64,000 nucleotides of DNA from Phaeobacter porticola (GTDB taxonomy: Bacteria; Pseudomonadota; Alphaproteobacteria; Rhodobacterales; Rhodobacteraceae): NCBI RefSeq assembly GCF_001888185.1, contig NZ_CP016365.1:124001-188000 (forward strand), in the 5' to 3' direction. The notes beneath the pieces were generated by a model, which was given only the letters and a program-made list of their open reading frames with translations, was not told the DNA's origin and did no database searches. The number at the start of each line of letters is the position of its first letter. Position 1 is the stretch's first letter. Shown here piece after piece: positions 35,068-44,030 of the stretch. The position numbers and the translations under genes are program-made.

Positions 35068-37488
35068 TTAACCGCGCAGGATTGTGCCCGCTGGGTCAAA
35101 TGGCGGATGTTCGAGGATCGCCGCCCGATGTGGTCGACCCAGAACCATGACATCTACCACATCCCCAGGGATCACATCGCGAACAAAGCCAAGCGCCAAA
35201 GACATGCCGACGCTATAGCCATAGGCACCAGAGGTCACGCGACCGATCCCTTTACCGTCCTTGAAAATAGGCTCCCCACCTGTCGCGTCCGCACAGGAGG
35301 CCTCTGTTTCAGCCTCATTCAGATGCAACAACACCAGTTGTTCGCGCGCGGGGTGTTCCAACACGTTTTTCACTGCGTCTTTATTGAGGAAATCCTTCTG
35401 CATATTGCAGAGCCGGTCCAGCCCCACCTCTTGTGGCCAGTATTCCGGGCTGTATTCGCGGCTCCAGGAGCCATAGCCCTTTTCCACCCGCAATGACATC
35501 AGCGCACGGCTGCCAACAGGGCCTGCCGCGAACGGTTTGCCTGCCTCCAACAGCGCGGCGTAAAGGCGCGATTGATCTGCGGTCTTGCAGTGCAACTCCC
35601 ACCCCAGATCACCGGTAAAGGACACCCGCAACGCAAGCACTTCGATCCCAGCTAGGTCGATCATCGCCGAGCGCATAAACGGAAAATCCTCGGTGGCAAG
35701 TGACGCGTTGGTCAATCGCTGCAAGATCTCACGCGATTTGGGGCCCGCAACGTTGAAACCACACATGGCCTCGGTCATGGATACAAATGATGTCCCCGTA
35801 GGCAGTGCGACCTCTTTGAAAAACCGTTTATGATAGCGCTCCGCCATGCCGGAACCAATAATCCAGAACTCATCTTCAGCAACGCGGGTGACCGTAAAAT
35901 CCCCGGCAATACCGCCACGCTTGGAGATCAGAGGGGTCAGGCAGGATCGGCCCACAGACTTAGGCATAGTGTTGGCAAAGACAGCGTTCAGCCAATCCTC
36001 GGCGCCCGGACCTTTGCAACGATATTTGGCAAAATTGGAGATATCAATGATCCCAGCCCGGTCGCGCAGCATCCGGCATTCCTCACCGACCGGTCCCCAC
36101 CAGTTTTGCCGGGTAAATCCGTTTGTATCCTTGGCTCCAAGCGCATCTGCAAACCACAACGGATGTTCCCATCCCGCGTTCAGTCCAAAAACCGCGCCCA
36201 TCTCTGCTTGCATCTCGTAGATAGGCCGGGTACGCGCCGGACGACCTGCGCTGCGTTCTTCATTGGGGAAATGGATCGCAAAGCGATGAGCATACTGATC
36301 CTGTACACGCGCCTTTGTGAACTCTTTTGTGGTCCAAGTATCAAACCGCGCCATGTCCCAGGCAAACATGTCGTATTGTGTCTCACCTTCAATGATCCAC
36401 TGCGCCGCCATCAGGCCCATGCCACCGGATTGTGAGAAGCCAGGAATGATGCCGTTGCAGCAGAAATAGCCGTCCAGCTCTGGCACTGGCCCCATCAGGA
36501 CGTTCGCATCCGGCGACCAGATCATCGGACCGTTGATGACGCGCTTGATCCCCGCCTCGCCTACTGCGGGCAGACGTTCAATGGCGTTCATCATATTTTC
36601 TTCGATCCGTTCCAGATCGTCGGGGAATAGATCATGGGCAAAATCCAGGGGCGTACCTTCTTCGGCCCAGAATTTCATGTCCTTTTCATAGGCCCCAACC
36701 AACAACCCCTGCCCTTCCTGCCGTAGGTAATATTCACCATCTCGGTCGCTGACGGATGGCAGACGGGTGCCATGGTCAGCGACGTCTGCCATGGTTTCGG
36801 TCACGAAATACTGATGCTCGGTTGGCTGCAAGGGCAGTTCGATACCGGCGAGCGCCGCGACCTCACGCCCCCAGAGGCCAGCAGCATTGATCACCCATTT
36901 GGTGCGAATGTGACCTTTGGGAGTTTTGACAACCCAACTGCCGTCGTCCTCTTGCTCAGTTGCCGTGACCGGGGTGAAACGGTGAATCTCGGCGCCGCGC
37001 TGACGTGCACCCACGGCATAGGCGTTGGTCACACCCGAAGGATCAACATTGCCGCCATCGGGTTCATACATGACACAGCGGATGCCATCGTAGTTCACAA
37101 GCGGGTTCAGTCGCTGGGCTTCCTCAATGCTTATTTCGTAGAAATTCATACCGTAGAGCTTGGCTTTAGCTGCCTGGAGCTTGAGCTGATGTTCACGCTC
37201 CTCAGTCTGCGCCAGATACAGCGAGCCGGGCTGAAAAACGCCACAGCTCTGACCGGTTTCCTCTTCCAGTTCCTTATAAAGCGTCATGGTGTAATGCTGG
37301 ATACGACTGATATTAGTGCTGTCATGCAGGCCATGGATATTGGCCGCCGCATGCCAGGTTGAGCCTGAAGTCAGCTCATCCCGCTCCAACAACACAACGT
37401 CTGACCATCCCAATTTGGTCAAATGATAGAGGATCGAACAGCCGATAACGCCCCCACCAATGACAACCGCCTGTGCTTCTGTACGCAT
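35068..37488 (-). CDS. dimethylglycine/sarcosine dehydrogenase-like flavoprotein (DAO plus GcvT domains)
   Basis: An 806-residue protein with an N-terminal FAD-binding DAO domain (AVVIGGGVIGCSILYHL; GSTWHAAANIHGLHD, where the Trp-His holds the flavin in relatives), a central FAO-type domain, and a C-terminal GcvT folate-binding half (GGIAGDFTVTRV, GWELHCKT, LRVEKGYGSW). Dimethylglycine and sarcosine dehydrogenases of this form oxidatively remove an N-methyl group and can hand it to tetrahydrofolate. ATG 37488 is chosen for its GGGGG-containing ribosome-binding site. It lies downstream of the Rieske and aldehyde dehydrogenase genes on the same strand, consistent with acting after the first demethylation. 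Dimethylglycine is likely but not proven. Confidence 0.88.
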   Translation of the reverse strand: MRTEAQAVVIGGGVIGCSILYHLTKLGWSDVVLLERDELTSGSTWHAAANIHGLHDSTNISRIQHYTMTLYKELEEETGQSCGVFQPGSLYLAQTEEREHQLKLQAAKAKLYGMNFYEISIEEAQRLNPLVNYDGIRCVMYEPDGGNVDPSGVTNAYAVGARQRGAEIHRFTPVTATEQEDDGSWVVKTPKGHIRTKWVINAAGLWGREVAALAGIELPLQPTEHQYFVTETMADVADHGTRLPSVSDRDGEYYLRQEGQGLLVGAYEKDMKFWAEEGTPLDFAHDLFPDDLERIEENMMNAIERLPAVGEAGIKRVINGPMIWSPDANVLMGPVPELDGYFCCNGIIPGFSQSGGMGLMAAQWIIEGETQYDMFAWDMARFDTWTTKEFTKARVQDQYAHRFAIHFPNEERSAGRPARTRPIYEMQAEMGAVFGLNAGWEHPLWFADALGAKDTNGFTRQNWWGPVGEECRMLRDRAGIIDISNFAKYRCKGPGAEDWLNAVFANTMPKSVGRSCLTPLISKRGGIAGDFTVTRVAEDEFWIIGSGMAERYHKRFFKEVALPTGTSFVSMTEAMCGFNVAGPKSREILQRLTNASLATEDFPFMRSAMIDLAGIEVLALRVSFTGDLGWELHCKTADQSRLYAALLEAGKPFAAGPVGSRALMSLRVEKGYGSWSREYSPEYWPQEVGLDRLCNMQKDFLNKDAVKNVLEHPAREQLVLLHLNEAETEASCADATGGEPIFKDGKGIGRVTSGAYGYSVGMSLALGFVRDVIPGDVVDVMVLGRPHRAAILEHPPFDPAGTILRG

Positions 37489-37621
37489 CTCTGCCCCCTT
37501 CAAGAGCCATCTTTGTGGCAACAGCTGTTGCCGTCACGAGTTGGAACTTTGGTAATATACACGACCTCGACACCCTATCGTGTCAGCCCGTTCTCTTTGA
37601 AAAATGCCCGATTGCGACATC

Positions 37622-37861
37622 TCAGAATGTGAGCCGTGTTGCCCGCCCTCTGTTCGCCAATCGCGCATTCAGTGGCTCCGCTTCGGGTGCACCGCTTTCC
37701 AGCGCAAAGACAAAGGCATGGGTCAGATAGAAACAGGCCCTGTCGATATCAGCGACCTCCTCGGCCGCATCGGCAGCATAGGTATAAAGACGCACGAGTT
37801 CGGCAAGATCCTCATCACGGTGGGCGATCAACAATGCACGATCCAGATCTTCGCGGTTCAT
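37622..37861 (-). CDS. 79-residue helical protein of unknown function
   Basis: An acidic protein, MNREDLDRALLIAHRDEDLA and onward, whose pattern of two paired helices (LVRLYTYAADAAEEV; DRACFYLTHAFVFALESG) resembles a tetratricopeptide-like unit. The ATG at 37861 follows the aldehyde dehydrogenase stop by only three bases, so it is translationally linked to that gene. It lacks a signal peptide and metal motif. No family is recognised; a role as a small partner or adaptor of the neighbouring enzyme is only a guess from position. The intergenic stretch before the DMGDH-like gene is 133 bases. Confidence 0.7.
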   Translation of the reverse strand: MNREDLDRALLIAHRDEDLAELVRLYTYAADAAEEVADIDRACFYLTHAFVFALESGAPEAEPLNARLANRGRATRLTF

Positions 37862-37864
37862 GGC

Positions 37865-39316
37865 TCAACCTTTCAGAGAAATCGCGATGTTCTTGGTCCG
37901 CACGTAGTTGTTCAGTGCTTCCAAGCCCTTTTCGCGACCAAATCCGGACTTACCGACTCCGCCAAAAGGGGTGGAAATCCCGCCCGCGAACCATTCGTTG
38001 ACGAAGACCTGACCAGCGCGCAGCTGGCGCGCCACACGGTGTGAACGTGCCAAATCACGGGTGAAAATACCTGCAACCAACCCAAACTCCGTTCCATTCG
38101 CAATGCTGATTGCTTCACCTTCGGTATCAAAGGGCGTCATGCAGGTCACCGGGCCAAAGATTTCTTCCTGGGCAACGCGGGCAGTGGGATCGACATCAGC
38201 GAGGATGGTCGGGGCCATGAAATGACCCGGACGGTTTAGGCGTGTGCCGCCAGCGGCTACGCGGGCGCCTACTTGCCGTGCTGCCAAGGTCAACGCCTCC
38301 ACCCGGTTCAGCTGTGCGGCGGAAATGACTGGTGTATGATCGGGATTCTGCAACCCGTGGCCGATATGCAGCCCCTCTGCCAGCGCCGCAGCACGTGCAA
38401 CCACCTCCTCATAGATCGATCTGTGCACCAAAACCCGTGCCATCGCTGAACAGACCTGCCCGGCGTTGTAGAAAACTCCTGATTGCAGACTGGTCATCAA
38501 TGTGTCGAGATTGGCATCCTCAAACACCACCGCCGCAGATTTTCCACCCAGTTCCATCAGTGAAGGCGTCACAGCATCCGCCGCCGCCCTCAGGATCGCC
38601 TGACCGGTCCGAACCGACCCGGTAAAGACGATCTGATCAACATCACCACTGGATACAAGTCGCGCGCCAAGGTCGGAACCGATGCCATTCAGTATCGACA
38701 CGGCACCCGCAGGCACCTCTGCACGTTCTAGTGCCCGGCCCAACAGCGCCAGAGCAACCGGATCCAGCTCCGGTGATTTGATAATGGTTGCGTTACCTGC
38801 CGCCATTGACGGGGCAAGTGAGCGTGCCGCGATAGAGACGGGAAAATTCCAAGGCACAATCTGCGCTGAAACCCCATATGGCTCTAACACTGTATAATCT
38901 GCGTAATCCGGTCCCAGCGGGATCGATTTTCCTTCAATCTTGTCAGCAACGCCGCCGTAGTATTCGAAATACTGCGCTGCCTCTTCGAATTCGTCCTGTG
39001 CCGCGCTCAGGCTTTTGCCGCTTTCGCGACATAGGATCTCGGCTCCTTCATAGGCGATCGCTCGCATTTCCGCTGCCACCCGTAACAACATCCGCCCTCG
39101 TGCAGAGGGCTGCATATCCGCCAGATCGCCTCGCTCCACCGAGGTGCGCGCGGCCTCCAACGCGCGGGCAAGCGTGACCTCTCCTGCTTGGGCGGCATCC
39201 GTAAAATGCTCGGCTGTGCCAGGATCTTCGACGGCAATGCACGCGCCTCTATCGCCCTCTGCCCAAGTTCCGGCAAGATAGTTCCGTGCCAGACCGTCGC
39301 TCAGGAAACTGCTCAT
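37865..39316 (-). CDS. NAD-dependent aldehyde dehydrogenase, betaine-aldehyde-dehydrogenase-like
   Basis: A 483-residue intact aldehyde dehydrogenase starting at ATG 39316 (MSSFLSDGLARNYLAGTW), four bases overlapping the stop of the Rieske oxygenase gene (ATGA). Catalytic residues are in place: Asn157 in VPWNFPVS, Glu255 in MELGGKSA and Cys289 in NAGQVCSAMAR. The tight coupling to the oxygenase suggests it handles an aldehyde produced by that reaction, such as formaldehyde from N-demethylation or a betaine-aldehyde-like product. The exact substrate is not shown by the sequence. Confidence 0.88.
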   Translation of the reverse strand: MSSFLSDGLARNYLAGTWAEGDRGACIAVEDPGTAEHFTDAAQAGEVTLARALEAARTSVERGDLADMQPSARGRMLLRVAAEMRAIAYEGAEILCRESGKSLSAAQDEFEEAAQYFEYYGGVADKIEGKSIPLGPDYADYTVLEPYGVSAQIVPWNFPVSIAARSLAPSMAAGNATIIKSPELDPVALALLGRALERAEVPAGAVSILNGIGSDLGARLVSSGDVDQIVFTGSVRTGQAILRAAADAVTPSLMELGGKSAAVVFEDANLDTLMTSLQSGVFYNAGQVCSAMARVLVHRSIYEEVVARAAALAEGLHIGHGLQNPDHTPVISAAQLNRVEALTLAARQVGARVAAGGTRLNRPGHFMAPTILADVDPTARVAQEEIFGPVTCMTPFDTEGEAISIANGTEFGLVAGIFTRDLARSHRVARQLRAGQVFVNEWFAGGISTPFGGVGKSGFGREKGLEALNNYVRTKNIAISLKG

Positions 39317-40467
39317 ACGTCGCGGCCGTTCTGTACTTGCTTCGCCACCCAATGATGGAAGTTATGGGTCGGCCCATCCATCGCGGGAGAGAAACGTCCG
39401 CCATCAAACAATTGCCCGTGGCGACCTTTTTGCATGCCTTCTACCACAAAGATATCCTCTTCGAAGACGGTCTTCCACAGCTGCGCATTAGAGGCCCGCA
39501 ACCCATCGAGTTCTGGTGTGTCACGCTCGCTTTTTGCGTAATAAAGCTCAATATGTTCAACGGTATGGCCGCAAGTCTGAGGCTCAAGCACGATGGCAAA
39601 ACTGTGATCGCGCTGTATCCCCAACAGAACATTTGGATAAACTGCGATATATTCGGCCCCCTCGTCCCACTGCTCGCTCAGCCCGTCAAAATCTGGCAGT
39701 TTGGAACCATCTTCATCGGTCAGCTGACGGTAGACCAATGTGCCTTGACCAGAATACTGACCACGTTCCTCAATGTTGTAGTGATCTTCAAGCCTGGAGT
39801 AGCTGTTCAGGCCGGGATGCACCCACGGCAAGTGATAGCTTTCGCAATAGTTTTCTACCGCGAGCTTCCAATTCGTCGCGACCTCCAGCTTGAAAGAAGA
39901 TCCTTCGCCGCCATGAAAGATCGGCATCTCAAATTCTTTCCAGCGTTCAAGCAGATCGGCATGAACTTTGGTGAAATCCGGTGCATTACCGTCGATATTT
40001 ACATAGATAACATCGCGCCAGACATGGGCACGGATGCGGATCAGGCCCAGCTTGTCGATATCCACGTCTTCATGGGTATTCTGCCCCGGCCCGCCAACAT
40101 GCGGCGTGGTGCGCAACGCACCGTCCAGCCCATAGCACCAGCTGTGATAGGGGCAGCGGATCGCACCGCGAATTTTTTGCGGTTTGTCCACCAGGATCAT
40201 ACCCCGATGACGGCAAGTATTCTGGAACACGCCAATCTCACCCGTGCGGTGGCGCACCAGCAATAAGGGCATGCCAAGAAACTCCACCGGTTTGGCATCG
40301 CCCGCGTCGGGGACGTCCTTGCCAAAGCCGATGCCCGACCAATTGGAGAAGAGTACGGATCGCTTTTCCTCATCGAATACGATCGGATCAACATAATGTG
40401 CGTTGGGCAACCCATTGGCCGTATTTACCGGGGCCAGCACTGACGATAATTGGCTATGCTTGTTCAT
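39313..40467 (-). CDS. Rieske non-haem iron oxygenase, GbcA-like N-demethylase
   Basis: A 384-residue oxygenase starting at ATG 40467 (GGAG seven bases upstream). The Rieske cluster ligands are Cys85-x-His87 (CRHRG) and Cys105-x2-His108 (CPYHSW); the catalytic iron ligands are His212 and His217 in ENYCESYHLPWVHPG and Asp338 in EEDIFVVEGMQ, with Glu209 the likely bridging acid. This arrangement matches GbcA (glycine betaine), CntA (carnitine) and stachydrine demethylases, which use O2 and a reductase to remove N-methyl or N-acyl groups. It is the first gene of an operon with an aldehyde dehydrogenase, a 79-residue protein and a DMGDH-like flavoprotein. Its reductase partner is the divergent GbcB-like gene. 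Confidence 0.85.
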   Translation of the reverse strand: MNKHSQLSSVLAPVNTANGLPNAHYVDPIVFDEEKRSVLFSNWSGIGFGKDVPDAGDAKPVEFLGMPLLLVRHRTGEIGVFQNTCRHRGMILVDKPQKIRGAIRCPYHSWCYGLDGALRTTPHVGGPGQNTHEDVDIDKLGLIRIRAHVWRDVIYVNIDGNAPDFTKVHADLLERWKEFEMPIFHGGEGSSFKLEVATNWKLAVENYCESYHLPWVHPGLNSYSRLEDHYNIEERGQYSGQGTLVYRQLTDEDGSKLPDFDGLSEQWDEGAEYIAVYPNVLLGIQRDHSFAIVLEPQTCGHTVEHIELYYAKSERDTPELDGLRASNAQLWKTVFEEDIFVVEGMQKGRHGQLFDGGRFSPAMDGPTHNFHHWVAKQVQNGRDV

Positions 40468-40558
40468 CGAACTCTCCATGGCGGCGCGTCTTTGCCCAAT
40501 TGGAGGGGCCGGCCGGTTCCACTCAATAGGAGAAAACTTCATTCATGGATGAGAACAT

Positions 40559-41464
40559 CTAAACCGAAGATTTCTGCGCCTCCGCCAGAATCCAATGTTT
40601 TAACTTTTGCGCATTTGGCGACAACTCTGCCTCTGGCAAGCCAACCAGGTAGAACTGTCGCGGCGCAGGTAAGTTATACGCACCCACAATGGCGAGTTTA
40701 TTACTATCCAACATTGGCTGGACCAACCGCTTCCATCCGAGCGCAATTCCCGCCCCCTTGCGGGCGATTTGCAAGGCCACCGAATAGCTGGTCACCCGCG
40801 TACCGACGGCGATGTCCCCCTTATGCCCCAGCTCGTGGAACCAGTCCGCCCAGGTTGTCCAGCTCGGGCTCGCACTTTGCAAATGGATCAGCCGCTGCTG
40901 GGCAAGATCCGGTAGAGAGGACTGGGCCAAATCCTGCGCGATATCCGGGCGGGCCACCGGCACCAAATGGTCACGGTAAATCGCGGTATGGGCAAGCGTC
41001 GCATTGGGATCACGCCCATAACGGATAAAAAAATCAAACTCACGCGTGTCCTGAAAAGGGCGATCTTGTGTGATTTGATGGATGTTCAGATCAGGATAGT
41101 CCCGCCAAAAGCGGATGATGACCGGTGACAACCACAGCGCGGCAACTGCTGTGGTCGATCCCACGGTAACCGCGTCTTCCTCACCATTTTGGCGTATCTT
41201 CTGCAATTGCCGCGAAATCTGCCGGAAGGATGTCGCAAGGATTTCAAACAGGTCCTGGCCCTCGCGGGTCAATTCCACGCCGCGATGCTTGCGCTGGAAC
41301 AAGGCCACACCCAGCTCACCCTCCAATGCCTTGATCTGATGGCTGACGGCACCCGGCGTGACTGACAATTCCTGTGCTGCGTTCTTGAAACTCAGGTGGC
41401 GCGCCGCGGTTTCAAACGCCGATAGCGTGGTCAGAGGTGGCAGATCATAGTGACGTCTGGACAT
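40559..41464 (-). CDS. LysR family transcriptional regulator (GcvA type)
   Basis: A 301-residue LysR regulator: HTH at residues about 10-40 (LSAFETAARHLSFKNAAQELSVTPGAVSHQIKALE), with the GcvA-subgroup spacing, and a ligand domain. The ATG at 41464 is chosen for its GGAG upstream; a frame opening at 41512 has no ribosome-binding site. It lies between the Rieske oxygenase operon (91 bases downstream on the same strand) and the divergent reductase gene, so it probably activates the reductase and possibly the oxygenase operon. Confidence 0.88.
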   Translation of the reverse strand: MSRRHYDLPPLTTLSAFETAARHLSFKNAAQELSVTPGAVSHQIKALEGELGVALFQRKHRGVELTREGQDLFEILATSFRQISRQLQKIRQNGEEDAVTVGSTTAVAALWLSPVIIRFWRDYPDLNIHQITQDRPFQDTREFDFFIRYGRDPNATLAHTAIYRDHLVPVARPDIAQDLAQSSLPDLAQQRLIHLQSASPSWTTWADWFHELGHKGDIAVGTRVTSYSVALQIARKGAGIALGWKRLVQPMLDSNKLAIVGAYNLPAPRQFYLVGLPEAELSPNAQKLKHWILAEAQKSSV

Positions 41465-41615
41465 CTTGGCTCCGAAACTGGCGTGGGTTTCAATGAGGTA
41501 AGCTGCGCTCATGGATTAAATCAGTTCATCTGAGTATGAGTATTTTTCGAATTGAATGGCAAACCCAAATACGTTCTTGAGGAGCATGATTAAGCGCCCG
41601 AAGAAAGGACATAAG

Positions 41616-42560
41616 ATGGAGACCCGGACTGCCCGCCTTCTTCGCAAGACCACCCTTAGCCCTGATACCAGCGATTTTACCTTTGAACTCTGCGAAGGGC
41701 GGTTTTCCGGACTGGAGCCTGGCGCGCATATCGACGTCCATCTGCCCCCTGATCTGGTACGGCAGTACTCAATCTGGAGCTGGAGCCAAGATGGCCGCCA
41801 GATCAACGTCGCGGTAAAGCACGAAAACAATGGGCGTGGGGGCTCGCATGCGATGCACGCGTTGTCCGAGGGGACAGAGGTCGAAATCGGCGGCCCACGC
41901 AACCATTTCAAACTGCAAGCTGACGTTGGCTATGTCACGCTGATTGCAGGTGGTATCGGCGCCACGCCGTTGGTTGCCATGGCCCGTGAACTGCTGAATA
42001 CGCGGCGCGATTTCCAGGTCTACTACCTCGTCCGCTCTCGCAAGTTTGCAGCGATGGACGCAAAATTTTGCGCATTAGGCCTAGGCGATCGCTACCATCT
42101 GCACTGCGACGATAGGGACGGGCAGCTTGATCTGGCCGGGGTTCTCCAATCGATGCCGATGGGCAGCGATGTTTATACTTGTGGCCCGGAGCCAATGCTG
42201 AATGCCGTGCTGGAAGCAGGCAGCGCGATGCGCGGAGGGACCATTCACTTTGAACGATTTACCGCGGCATCGGATGGCGACCAAGGCCACAACAGCGCAT
42301 TTGAGGTTGAGATTTCCTCATCTGGAGCTGTGTTCCACGTTGGTGCCACAGACAGCATTCTAGACGTATTGAAGTCTAATGGCATATCGGTTGATTTCGG
42401 ATGTTCAGAAGGACTATGCGGATCCTGCATTGTGGATGTGGTAGAGGGCCAAGTCGATCACCGCGACGGCATCCTGACCCCCGAGGAACAGGCAACACAC
42501 AGCTATCTCTGCACCTGCGTGTCCCGCGCCAAGGGGGACCGCCTAGTATTAAACCTCTAG
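41616..42560 (+). CDS. GbcB-like ferredoxin reductase (FMN/NAD domain plus plant-type 2Fe-2S)
   Basis: A 314-residue electron-transfer protein, ATG 41616 behind AAAGGA. Order of domains: a flavin-binding beta barrel (RQYSIWSWS, GSHAMHALSEG), an NAD-binding domain (LIAGGIGATPLVAMARELL; TCGPEPML), and a C-terminal plant-type 2Fe-2S domain with Cys263, Cys268, Cys271 and Cys301 (CSEGLCGSC ... CTC). This class IA reductase architecture serves Rieske oxygenases such as GbcA, vanillate or phthalate oxygenase. It is divergent from the LysR gene and monocistronic, separated from the oxygenase gene by the regulator. It likely supplies electrons to the GbcA-like enzyme. Confidence 0.88.
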   Translation: METRTARLLRKTTLSPDTSDFTFELCEGRFSGLEPGAHIDVHLPPDLVRQYSIWSWSQDGRQINVAVKHENNGRGGSHAMHALSEGTEVEIGGPRNHFKLQADVGYVTLIAGGIGATPLVAMARELLNTRRDFQVYYLVRSRKFAAMDAKFCALGLGDRYHLHCDDRDGQLDLAGVLQSMPMGSDVYTCGPEPMLNAVLEAGSAMRGGTIHFERFTAASDGDQGHNSAFEVEISSSGAVFHVGATDSILDVLKSNGISVDFGCSEGLCGSCIVDVVEGQVDHRDGILTPEEQATHSYLCTCVSRAKGDRLVLNL

Positions 42561-42638
42561 GCAGCTATCACGGCTTTTGTCGGGTGGATCACTCTCAAAA
42601 GTCGGGAATGATGAAAGCACCGCCGCGCCAAATACCAG

Positions 42639-43388
42639 TTATTCTATCTTTGCCGGAAGGCTTAGATCACCGGAGGCGATATCAAAAACATCCACAACGC
42701 AAAGCAGCGGTGCATGGACATTCGCGTTCACACGCAACGCTGATGTAACACCGTCATAGGCCACACCGGCAAGATTAACATCGCTGCGAAAGCCAACCGT
42801 CACCGCGATTTCTGGCCCGTCGAACAAAGGCGTAAATCCCGGACTGTCCAGATAGATCGGCAAGCCCGGCCACGTTGCGGGCAATTTTGGTGTCTCGCCT
42901 TCGGCGATATCGCGCACGGCAAGCGCGCCCACCCCGCAAGCGTCTGTCGGGGTCAGAACAACCCAGTGGCTGTGCCACAACAGCCCATCATTGCCGGCGT
43001 CCCCATCGTTGTTTTCGTCGATCAAAGGCGTGTCGTCGAAATCGGGGTGGCTGGTTGCCGCCAGCGCAAGAATGCCCGCCCCCTCCTCAAAGCCGACTGC
43101 CGATGGGTCAAGCGATGTAGGCCAGACATAGGAGAACACATCTGCGCCGGCTACTGCGCCGACACGCTTGGGAACATCCTCCCCCGCACCACCATTGGTG
43201 GTCATATGAAAGGTAACTGTGTTGCCTTTGCGATGTGCGTGGGCTGCCAAGATGTCAAACGACGCCACCTTTTCAGATTCGGCATCAGACAGGATGGCTC
43301 CCCTCTGATGCAGGGCATGATTGCCATCGGCAGATACTGTGGTGGCGGCACAAAGGCCGATCAATGTGACAGTTAAGAAACGGGTCAT
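42639..43388 (-). CDS. secreted protein of unknown function
   Basis: A 249-residue protein with a signal peptide (MTRFLTVTLIGLCAATTVSADG) and a mature part rich in Asp, Gly and Ala; an acidic stretch DENNDGDAGNDGLLWHSHW looks like a possible calcium- or metal-binding loop followed by His residues. Two cysteines are present in the mature part. I do not recognise the family. The start is ATG 43388 with GGAG six bases upstream. It is divergent from the MarR-type gene across a short region with two palindromes, so it is probably repressed by that protein and located in the periplasm or outside the cell. Confidence 0.75.
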   Translation of the reverse strand: MTRFLTVTLIGLCAATTVSADGNHALHQRGAILSDAESEKVASFDILAAHAHRKGNTVTFHMTTNGGAGEDVPKRVGAVAGADVFSYVWPTSLDPSAVGFEEGAGILALAATSHPDFDDTPLIDENNDGDAGNDGLLWHSHWVVLTPTDACGVGALAVRDIAEGETPKLPATWPGLPIYLDSPGFTPLFDGPEIAVTVGFRSDVNLAGVAYDGVTSALRVNANVHAPLLCVVDVFDIASGDLSLPAKIE

Positions 43389-43410
43389 ATCAGTCTCCAT
43401 ATCCATTTAA

Positions 43411-43423
43411 TAGCGAGTCGCTA
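43411..43423. promoter_or_regulatory. palindromic operator 1 (MarR-type regulator)
   Basis: TAGCGA-G-TCGCTA, a perfect palindrome with a one-base centre, lies in the divergent promoter close to the start of the secreted protein gene; it shares the core CGAGTCG with the second site. Confidence 0.65.
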
Positions 43424-43448
43424 CAAAATGGATCCTATTGCAAAATTA

Positions 43449-43463
43449 ATATCGAGTCGATAT
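43449..43463. promoter_or_regulatory. palindromic operator 2 (MarR-type regulator)
   Basis: ATATCGA-G-TCGATAT, a perfect 15-base palindrome with the same CGAGTCG core as site 1; centres are 39 bases apart. It lies just before the MarR start at 43473, consistent with autoregulation and supporting that start over 43428. Confidence 0.65.
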
Positions 43464-43472
43464 CAATATCTC

Positions 43473-44030
43473 ATGACTTCTGCTGACCGTATCCGCTCTC
43501 TCATCAATCGCTTGGCGCGCATCGACGCGGCTGGCGGATGGGTTGATAACTTAAACCCCGCGCAGTCCGCAGCACTTGATTATCTGGCACGCGCCAACCG
43601 CTTTTCCCGAGCGCCATCACATGTTGCGGAGTTCCTGGGCACAACACGCGGAACCATGTCTCAAACGCTCAAGGCATTGGCACGAAAAGGATATATCCGC
43701 GAAGATCGGCGATCAGGCGATCAGCGAGCGATTTTCTACACTCTGACAGAGACTGGAAAATCAATCACCCAGACCCCGTCAGAAATTGGCACTGTCTTAG
43801 CCGCACTGGACCAGAGTCAGGCGTCAACGTTGGAAACCGCGCTGGACGCGACGTTGCGGAAAGCTTTGCATGTACGCGCCGGGCGCGCATTTGGTCAGTG
43901 CAAGACCTGCATCTTTCACAGTGCACGTCCGGATCATGGATATTGTGCGCTGCTCGATCTGCCTCTTCAGCCCGGTGACTCTCACCTAATATGTGTGGAA
44001 CATAAGGCACCTTCAGATGACACTTCCTGA
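43473..44030 (+). CDS. MarR family regulator with a C-terminal cysteine cluster
   Basis: A 185-residue protein: a winged helix of the MarR type (APSHVAEFLGTTRGTMSQTLKALARKGYIRE; RAIFYTLTETGK) at residues about 47-100, then a tail with Cys143-x2-Cys146-x11-Cys158-x15-Cys174-x2-His177. Such a cluster could bind a metal or an iron-sulfur cluster, or act as a redox switch. The start at ATG 43473 is chosen because the upstream ATG (43428) would place the palindromic operator inside the gene. It is divergent from a secreted protein and overlaps the MOSC gene by 14 bases. Confidence 0.8.
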   Translation: MTSADRIRSLINRLARIDAAGGWVDNLNPAQSAALDYLARANRFSRAPSHVAEFLGTTRGTMSQTLKALARKGYIREDRRSGDQRAIFYTLTETGKSITQTPSEIGTVLAALDQSQASTLETALDATLRKALHVRAGRAFGQCKTCIFHSARPDHGYCALLDLPLQPGDSHLICVEHKAPSDDTS

